From Pseudopithomyces maydicus (lineage: Eukaryota > Ascomycota > Dothideomycetes > Pleosporales > Didymosphaeriaceae), in assembly GCA_026873275.1 (NCBI GenBank), contig JANTUC010000015.1, positions 1,395,290 to 1,459,289 of the forward strand: 64,000 bases of DNA, written 5' to 3'. Of this stretch, positions 56,731 to 64,000 are shown in pieces. Each line of letters starts with the position of its first letter. Position 1 is the first letter of the stretch. The position numbers and the translations under genes were made by a program. The notes beneath the pieces were generated by a model. The model ran no database searches and was not told the origin of the DNA. It worked only from the letters and a program-made list of their open reading frames with translations.

Positions 56731-57584
56731 CGTTGCGTTATATATAAATTTTAATGGGGTTTTATTAATAAGCCTACCTACTACTATTATTTCTCTACTA
56801 CTAGAGCTATAAGATTATTAATCTATTTAATATTATATATAATAATCCTTACTATTACCTTTTTCTACTTAATATTATTTTTTCCGGTAATAAAAGCCTT
56901 AATAATTAAATTAAAAAATTTTTTTATTAAAAAATATATTTTTTATTTTTATTATAATTAATACTATTACTTATTAATATTAGTATTAAATAATAGAGAA
57001 GTATATATTTATATTATTTTTTAAAATAGTAAAATAAATTATTAAAAACTTAAGCTTTTATTTCTTATTAAAAATTTTTTATATCTTTTTTTTAATTAAA
57101 ATTATTTATAGCGTCGCTTCTTTAATTAAAATTATTTTTAGTAATATTATTAAGTCTTTTAATATTATAATAGAAAGATAAATTATTACTTTTATTTATA
57201 ATTAAAAAATATATTTTATTAGCTATAATAATTAGGTTCTAATAAAAAAAGATTATTAATATAAAAATAAATATATATTAAAAAAGTAAATTTTTTTAAG
57301 TTTTATATATTCTTTAGCTTTTATATATTACAATCTAAGTTTTAGTACAAGGCTACAGCATCTTATACTAGTTAGTAGCTTACTATAGGGTTAGCAACTT
57401 TTATAATTACGCGCCGTGCTATATAAACTATATTATATTTATATAATTATATAAGTATTCTATAACGAGCACCTCATATCTATACTTAATATTTTACTAT
57501 TTAATAAAGAGCGCTTAATAGAGAGCGCTTAATAAAAAGCGCTTAATAGAGAGTAATTTTTAAAAACTATTTACTAGTAAGTAG
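56731..57584. other. AT-rich, RIP-like DNA outside the identified LTR
   Basis: About 850 nt of very high AT content with no open frames and no visible similarity to the gypsy element that follows. It is probably a second, unrecognisable repeat relic. A 14-bp repeat with an AGCGCT core lies at its right end. Confidence 0.55.
57510..57543 (+). repeat. three-copy 14-bp repeat with palindromic AGCGCT core
   Basis: AGCGCT occurs at 57510, 57524 and 57538 in the near-identical context AGCGCTTAATARAR. It lies about 40 bp before the left LTR-like repeat, in DNA where other GC words are almost absent. Confidence 0.7.
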
Positions 57585-57740
57585 GGCTAGTATAAAATAT
57601 ATAGAAACCTAAGTTTCTTTATAAGATATTTATGTTCAACCTATTTATTAATTTATTATTTAAATTTACTTAAGCTCCCTTATTAATTTAGTATTATTTA
57701 TAATACTAATACTAACTACCCTATTAATCTATTTATATAA
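57585..57740 (+). repeat. left LTR-like direct repeat (partial)
   Basis: The segment around 57631-57735 (tatgttcaacctatttatta onward) matches 63901-64000 at a constant offset of 6,270 bp, with only transition differences. Similarity fades leftward near 57585. The right limit of the repeat cannot be set because its partner leaves the window. Confidence 0.75.
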
Positions 57741-57929
57741 TTAATAACCCTTCTCCCTCTATAAGTTACTTCTACCTAAGAACTAACTTTAACCTCTAAA
57801 ATTAATTACTCTTATAGTCTTAATATTTTAAATACCCTTAATATAAGCAACTTTAATAATCTTACCTTATTTAATAATTTTAATAATAAAGTTACTAAAC
57901 TAGACCTATATAATAGTAACTAATATAAA

Positions 57930-58800
57930 TTTAAGATATAGCTACTCTAACTTAACCTATACTTCTACTATATTAATAAGGATATAAAAGATAAGGATAA
58001 AATTATTTTTACTACTATATATATAAAAGGCGAACCAGTTAACTAGATTTAGCTATATATTAAAGTATATCTTTTAGTAGAAAACTAAGAAGGAGACTAG
58101 ATTAATTAATTTATTAAAGATTATAATATCTTCTGTACTTAAATTAAATAACTCTTTAATTTAATTAATAAAAAATTTTACGCTAAAGAAACTATCTAAT
58201 ACCTTTAATAAACGCACTTAGTAACTAAGTATACTATAAAATTTAAATACTACGCTATATAGACTAGATAGAATAATAATTCCCTATATAAAATATATAA
58301 GCAAGGTCTTAAGAAATTTATATATAAAGAACTCCTACGCAGTAGAGTTATAATTAATATAATATAAAAACTTTATAATAAAATTATTAAAATTAACGCA
58401 GAATGGCACAAATTATACTAAAAATATAAAAATTATAAAAAATTCTAACTTATATATAGCAAGTCAAGCAGACGAACTAGTTATTATATAACTATTATTA
58501 AATAATAAATTATAAATAACCCCTACAGCTACCAGCTAATAGAACTAAATAATATAATAATAAGAAAGGAGGAGAAGAAAACTAAAATATATAATAAAAT
58601 TTTTAAAAATACTAATAAACTAAATAGACTTAAGCGCACTTTTAGTAAACTTTAAAAAGGGATCTTATTTAATTAAAAGAAGTAATATACTTATTTTAAT
58701 TATAATAAATTAAGTTATATTATTAGGAACTATAGATCTAAGAATAAAGTTATTAAGTAATTAAATATAATTACTATTACTAATAATTAGGATAATAAAG
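57930..58800 (+). pseudogene. gag relic with destroyed CCHC zinc knuckle
   Basis: AT-rich text with Lys/Asn/Tyr/Leu-rich translation and stops. At 58692-58733 the spacing of a C-x2-C-x4-H-x4-C knuckle is exact, but all four ligands read Tyr. TGY-to-TAY and CAY-to-TAY are both RIP-type transitions. Confidence 0.6.
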
Positions 58801-59689
58801 ATAAATAGATTATTACTAATAAAATAAGTAATATAGACCTAAATAAACACTTAAACTTAGACAACTTATAACTCTACAAGGACCTATATAAAGAATTAAC
58901 TAATAGCTTTAAATTTATATAATTATAGGCACTTATACTATATCCTTAAGCCTAACTAATTAATATTATAAAGTACTTTAATAAACTTATGCAAATAAAA
59001 CCTCTAAAAGAAAAATTTTAATTATAGGATAAAGATCTTCCTATAGAATTAATCCTATACCTAGATAATTAGTAACTTAAGTATATTAGTAAAGCTAATA
59101 TTAAATAGGGATAAGAGAGGTACTAATAATAATTAAAAAAGAAAGTCTATAAAAATAAAAAAGAAACTTATAAACTAAATTATATACTAGACTACTAAAA
59201 CCCTAAATATAAATACCTAAACTAGAAATTATATAACTATAACTAATATACTATACACTATAGGGCTAAAAAAGAATATTAATTCCCTTTTAAATAGCTT
59301 TACTATTAATAGGAATAGTTTAACTACCTAATTAATAATTATAATATACACCTTTAGAATAAGTAAACCCAACAATACTTTCTAGAATACCTTAAAGGAG
59401 AAAATATAATAATAACCCTTATTATTAATAATATATATACTTAGGAATATTAGTAAATATACTTATATAAGAATTATTAAAAGCATATAAGAACTAAAGC
59501 CATATTTAAATTTAGTAAAAATAAATAGTTTAATATAAAGGATATAAAGAAACCCTTTAAATATATATAAATAGGCAAGAAAGATAAACAGTCTTTTTTA
59601 GGCTAATAAGTAGACTTAATAGAGCCGTAATAGAATTAAATATACTAGTAATTAATTAGGCATCGCTTATTAAGCTACTAATAATACTT

Positions 59690-59800
59690 AATAAAAAAAT
59701 ATAAATTAAAGCTTTACTAGATTTAGGAGCCTAAGAAAACTTTATTTTAAAAAAGACTATTTAAAGAGCCAGACTTAGAGAATAACTTAAGAAAACCCCT
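59690..59800 (+). pseudogene. retroviral-type aspartic protease relic
   Basis: At 59711-59731 the text reads Ala-Leu-Leu-Asp-Leu-Gly-Ala, matching the D-S-G-A active-site signature with Ser changed to Leu by a C-to-T transition in CpA context. A stop follows directly. Confidence 0.55.
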
Positions 59801-60419
59801 TTAACTATTTATATTATAAATAGATACTAATTACTAAGATAATTAAGTATATAATATAAGATTATAATAACACTTAAGATTTATAAGCACTAGAAGAGGA
59901 TTACCTTAAATATCTTAAATATAAATTAATATAACTTAATTCTAAGTATCCTCTAGCTACGAAAGCATAACCTATAAATATATTAAAAAAAGAAAAAGCT
60001 TTTAATAAGGAACTATAAATATATACTATAGTTAGAACCTACGCATTATATAATATTAATAATAAATAAGAGTATAATTAATAATTTAAACTTATAATAA
60101 AAAATTAATAAACTAAAATTACTCTTAGCAGACGCTAATAGGCACTACTAAGTTAAAAAGTATAAAAAGGAGAAACGTATAACTTATAATATCCCTAATA
60201 AATATAAAGAATAGAGTTATTTATTTTAGGAAGAGGAAAGAAAAGTAAATTTATTTAAATATTAACTCTAAAATTATATAATTAATCTAAAAGAAGGGAA
60301 AATACTATCCTTTAAATTATTATATAATAAGTTAGGAAAAGAACTCTAATAAAAAAAGGACTTTATTAAGAAGAACCTTAATAAAGGATATATATAAAAA
60401 TTAAAGTCACTTATAGTAA

Positions 60420-61120
60420 GTCCATTTATATTTATATTTAAGAAAAATAGAGAATTATAATTATATATTAATTATTAAGCACTCAACAACATCATAATTA
60501 AAAATAAATACTTATTACTAAATATATTAAAATTACAAGATAGACTCTTAAGAGCTAAAATATTTATAGTTATAAACTTAAAAGATAGATATTATCTTAT
60601 TAAAATAAAAAAAGGTAAAGAATAGAAGACAGTGTTTAGATCATGATATAGCCTATTTAAGTATATAGTTATACTATTTAGACTAACTAATGCACCAGTA
60701 ACATTCTAAGAATTAATTAATAATATACTTAGGAACTACCTTAATATTTTTATAGTTACCTATCTAGACAATATCCTCGTATACTTAAAGAATAAGTAAG
60801 AATACGTAAAATATATTAAAATTATATTAAAAGCTTTATAAAAAGCCTATCTAAGGATTAAACTAGAAAAATGCAAATTCTATATTATAGAACTAGAGTT
60901 CTTAGAATATATTATTAATACAAAAGGCTTTAGTATAAGCCTAAAAAAGGTTAAAACTATATAAGTATAGCTAATTCTAAAAACTATAGAAGATATATAA
61001 GAATTCCTAGAATTTTATAAATTTAATAGATAATTTATTAAGGATTACTCTAAGATTACTATACCCTTAATAACACTAACTAAGAAGGATATAGTATTTA
61101 AATAAATAAAATTATATAAT
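60420..61120 (+). pseudogene. reverse transcriptase relic
   Basis: The conserved RT order is readable: the segment after the fingers (ALNNIIIKNKYLL), INLKDRYYLIKIKKGKE, FRLTNAPVTF, the catalytic YLDDILV box read as YLDNILV (60761-60781, Asp to Asn), LEKCKFYIIELEFLEYII, and FLEFYKFNR. Many stops interrupt the frame. The second catalytic Asp is lost, so no activity is possible even with suppression. Confidence 0.85.
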
Positions 61121-61149
61121 TAAGCTTTTAAATAGCTAGTATAAATAAG

Positions 61150-61590
61150 TATTAGTATATTAGTCCTAATTACTTTCTAAAGCAACGAGCTACTATATAT
61201 AGAAACTAATATAAGTAATTTAGTTATTAAAGTATACACAAAGTAAGAAAGAAATAAATAATAATATCCTATTACTTACTATTTATATAAGTTTATTAAC
61301 GCAGAAATACGCTATAATATTTATAATAAAGAGTTATATACTATTATTAAAGCACTTAAGTACTAGAGAATCTATATATATAAATATTTAAAACTTATAA
61401 TCTTTACAGATTATAAAAACCTATTATAATTTATAATAATAAAAGAATTAACACTATAATAAGCGCGATAGTTAGAAGCCCTTAAATAGTATAAATTTAA
61501 AATTCTATATATACTAGAAAAAGAAAATAGATAAGCAGATGCTCTTAATAGAAAAAAAGATCTTATAAGAGATAAAATTAAGATATACTT
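61150..61590 (+). pseudogene. RNase H relic
   Basis: Readable pieces include the first strand with its acidic residue changed (ETNISN for the usual ETDAS-type), INAEIRYNIYNKELYTIIKA, FTDYKNLL and ADALNRK, the order of Ty3/gypsy RNase H. Stops interrupt it. Confidence 0.8.
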
Positions 61591-61689
61591 AATAATTCTT
61601 AAAGAAAATAAAGATAGATTGCTAAGACCTATAGTAGAACTTAATTAATTAATAATAGTTACTAAAGATATACTAAAGGAATAATAAAA

Positions 61690-62330
61690 GGAGGTTATAT
61701 AATAATACTATAATAACCCTCTTTATAGACATCCAGGAATTAGTAAGATAATAGAACTAATCTAATAAAATTATAACTTTAAAGGAATTAAAGAAGCTAT
61801 AACTAACTATATTAAAAAGTGTATAGACTATTAAAGGAATAAATATATAATATATCTAAAGTATAGAGAAATATAAGCTATTAAAATACCTATAGTACTA
61901 TAGGAAGATATTACTATAGATTTTATTATTAAATTACTAGGATCTATAGACCTAGTTATAGAAGTTAAGTATAATGTAATATTAATTATTATAAATAGAT
62001 TTATAAAATACGCTAAGATAATACTTTATAAAAAGGAATATACTGTAGACCAGCTAGAGTACCTTATACTTAATAGACTTATAAGATATTACAGCATACT
62101 AAGGACAATTATTAGCGACAGAGATAAACTCTTTATATTAAATTACTGGATAACACTTATAGCACTTATTAGAATAAAACAAAAGCTATTAATAGCTTAT
62201 TACCTATAAATAGACAAATAAATAGAACGTATCTATACATCTACTGCAATAAGAAAAAAAGATAATTAGGTTTTATTATTATCTTTAGCATAAATAGTAT
62301 ACAATAATAAAGAATTAGTAATAACTGGAA
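61690..62330 (+). pseudogene. integrase relic
   Basis: An H2C2-like entry (HPGISKIIELI, then CIDY where CIDC is expected) is followed by the catalytic core: DITIDFIIKLLG (first Asp), ISDRDKLF (second Asp), and IER near 62220-62230 (the Glu), in D-D-E order. Several Gln codons of the YHPQTDGQ-type motif have become stops. Confidence 0.82.
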
Positions 62331-62619
62331 TTACACTATACTATATAAACTATAGAAAATATCTATATCTCTTTAATTAAGTTTTATTAACAGTTATTAA
62401 TATAGCAGAAGTAGAGAAAACCGTAGAAATTATAAAATAAATATATAAAGAATTACAAGAAAACCTTAAGAAGTCTTAATAATAAATAATTTCCTATATT
62501 AATAAAAAACAAAAAACGGCACCTTAGCTAAAGAAGGGGAATAAAATATACTTATTTATAAAAAATCTTCGCACATAGAAGAAGAAATATAAAAAACTAA
62601 ATTATATTAAGATTAGACT

Positions 62620-62935
62620 ATTTTTTATTTCTAAATAAATATTACTAGTAAACTATAAATTAGAACTACTACTAGATGTAAAGATACACTTAGTATTTTA
62701 TATATTATTATTAGAACTAGCAAACCTAAAAACACTAATTTAAATTACCTTCTATTACTAAGCTAAGGAAGAAAACAGAATTTAAAATTAGAATATACTT
62801 TAGATATATAATATAATTTAGGATCACGAAATGAACAGAATACCTTATTAAGTAGAAAGAGTATCCTAATAGCAAAAATACTTAGGAATTAATTAGAAAC
62901 CTAAAAAATTATAAATTAATAATTAGCTAATTCCT
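62620..62935 (+). pseudogene. integrase C-terminal chromodomain relic
   Basis: After a GPFEI/HPVFHVS-type linker (readable as KIHLVFYILLLE), a decayed segment has the pattern of a chromodomain (a strand, then YL.I..K-type words near 62880-62915). This supports assignment to chromoviruses, but the match is weak because of the mutation load. Confidence 0.5.
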
Positions 62936-63857
62936 GCAGCAAAGGTTAAAAAGGAATAAATATAATTTATTATATATATACCTCTAAAAATAATATACTT
63001 AAGCGCTAGTAAGAGGATTAGAGGACCCCTAAATAAAGGATTAATTAATTACTTTAATTATTAAGGCAGCCTATAAATTAATAAAAGTAATTATTAATAT
63101 TAATTCTTTCTACACTTCTAAGCGCTCTAACTTATTTATAATTAATATTTCTTTATTAAATAATTCTTATTCTTTCTATTAAAGAAACTTATACTATTTT
63201 TATAGATAACTTATCTTCTTATAAGCATACTATATATATAGTAAAATAGCTTTTATTAACTCCTCTTTAATATATAACTTTGCCTTTTCTTTTATCTCTA
63301 ACTTTTTTAAGCACTCTATCTCCTAATTAATTTTAAAATAATTAGGTAAAGGTACTTCCTCTAATTTATATTTCTAAATACTAAACCTTACGCAGTTCGT
63401 GCACTTCTTATATAAGAATAATAAATAATAAAGTAATAACTTCTTAATATAGTATATATAAATAATTATAATATAAACAGCGTTCTTCTTAAGATAATTA
63501 GCTTAATAATAATAGAACTAGGTAAAATAGGATTTTAGTGCACTTATAAGAATATAAGAATAAAGAGGAGGGAGATAATATGATAATCTATATAAAGTAG
63601 GGTAAAAGCTTATTATTATAATTATTTTTACTTTTAGCCGCCGGATTCTAAGTTACTTAAAATATATAATTAATACTAGTTCTAACCATTATATATAACG
63701 CATAGACTAAAGTCCTGTATAAAATTTTAGGACTTATAAAATAAATAAAAATATAAGAATTAGTAAGGTATAGCCACCTGCAAATATAGGATTTTAAAAT
63801 TTATAAAATCTTAGGATTTATAGGATTTTAGGACTTATAAAATAATAAGACTCATAG
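62936..63857. other. AT-rich DNA between the integrase end and the right LTR
   Basis: About 920 nt with no open frame. It contains two near-copies of a TTTTAGGACTTATAAAATA word (near 63726 and 63828). It is presumably a degenerate 3' internal region, or LTR portion not shared with the left repeat. Confidence 0.45.
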
Positions 63858-64000
63858 GACTAATTATATATATAGAGACTTAAGTATCCTACTAGATACT
63901 TATGTTTAACCTATTTATTAATCTATTATTTAGATTTACTCAGACCTCCTTATTAATTTAGTATTATTTATAATACTAATACTAACTACCCTATTAACCT
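63858..64000 (+). repeat. right LTR-like direct repeat (continues past the window)
   Basis: 63901-64000 aligns with 57631-57730 at an offset of 6,270 bp; differences are transitions only in the compared stretch. It is cut by the window end. Confidence 0.75.

Larger units (their letters stand above)
57585..64000 (+). mobile_element. RIP-degenerated Ty3/gypsy (chromovirus-type) LTR retrotransposon, right end beyond the window
   Basis: Conceptual reading of the plus strand, ignoring many stops, gives in order a gag zinc-knuckle relic, an aspartic protease relic, reverse transcriptase, RNase H, integrase and a C-terminal chromodomain-like relic. This order is that of Ty3/gypsy chromoviruses. Almost every inactivating change is a C-to-T or G-to-A transition (for example CAA or CGA to TAA/TGA-type stops, TGY to TAY, GAY to AAY), the mark of repeat-induced point mutation. 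LTR-like direct repeats lie at both ends, 6,270 bp apart. No reading frame is intact, so the copy cannot encode proteins. Confidence 0.88.

Noticed and set aside
57585..64000. CRISPR-like or other array in the AT-rich block
   Set aside because: Repetition there is simple AT composition and LTR repeats; no regularly spaced identical repeats, and the DNA is eukaryotic.

Overview
This window is nuclear DNA of a filamentous ascomycete (Pezizomycotina). The evidence is short GT-AG introns of about 45 to 150 nt, Zn2Cys6 and bZIP-DUF3425 regulators, a SAT4-type rhodopsin-domain membrane protein, a Kre9/Knh1-like GPI protein, and a terminal AT-rich block holding a retrotransposon wrecked by C-to-T/G-to-A changes of the RIP type. 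A dothideomycete/pleosporalean host would fit, but that is only inference. I saw no tRNA, rRNA or CRISPR array.

Layout. 0-6 kb: the 3' end of a membrane protein, a 2OG-Fe(II) dioxygenase-like gene, a multi-spanning membrane protein with a frame break, and a DUF4112 protein on the minus strand. 6-10 kb: Dcp2, the mRNA decapping enzyme, with a long tail carrying many Edc3-binding-type helical leucine motifs. 10-21 kb: a bZIP/DUF3425 regulator divergent from a short-chain dehydrogenase, then an ACS-family MFS transporter, a cytochrome P450 and a Gre2-type aldehyde reductase. This looks like a loose metabolic neighbourhood. 21-31 kb: a mitochondrial Bax-inhibitor-1/GHITM-type protein, a rhodopsin-domain membrane protein, a second (pisatin-demethylase-like) P450, and a BED-finger/TenA-like protein. 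33-39.3 kb: an exo-beta-1,3-glucanase (GH5), a Kre9/Knh1-like GPI protein (both cell wall), and a secreted DJ-1/PfpI protein. 40-56.4 kb: gene-poorer DNA with a small ORF, an HTD2-like dehydratase, a Zn2Cys6 relic, an intact Zn2Cys6 regulator, a PQ-loop protein, an orphan polytopic membrane protein and an aldehyde dehydrogenase. 56.73-64 kb: an abrupt AT-rich block with a RIP-degenerated Ty3/gypsy chromovirus. Its two LTR-like direct repeats lie 6,270 bp apart.

The most striking cross-cutting observation is technical or evolutionary. Seven otherwise conserved genes each lose frame at a run of C or G, always by one missing base; one gene has two such breaks. The downstream frame then resumes the expected family sequence. 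Restoring one base per run makes every one of these models divisible by three. Genes without long C/G runs (MFS, first P450, rhodopsin-like, glucanase, DJ-1, Zn2Cys6 factor, PQ-loop, orphan membrane protein, ALDH) splice into perfect frames. Systematic homopolymer under-calling in the assembly is the simplest explanation.

Gene positions below are spans including introns; exon limits are given in the evidence and come from reading frame, splice signals and family continuity, not from transcripts.
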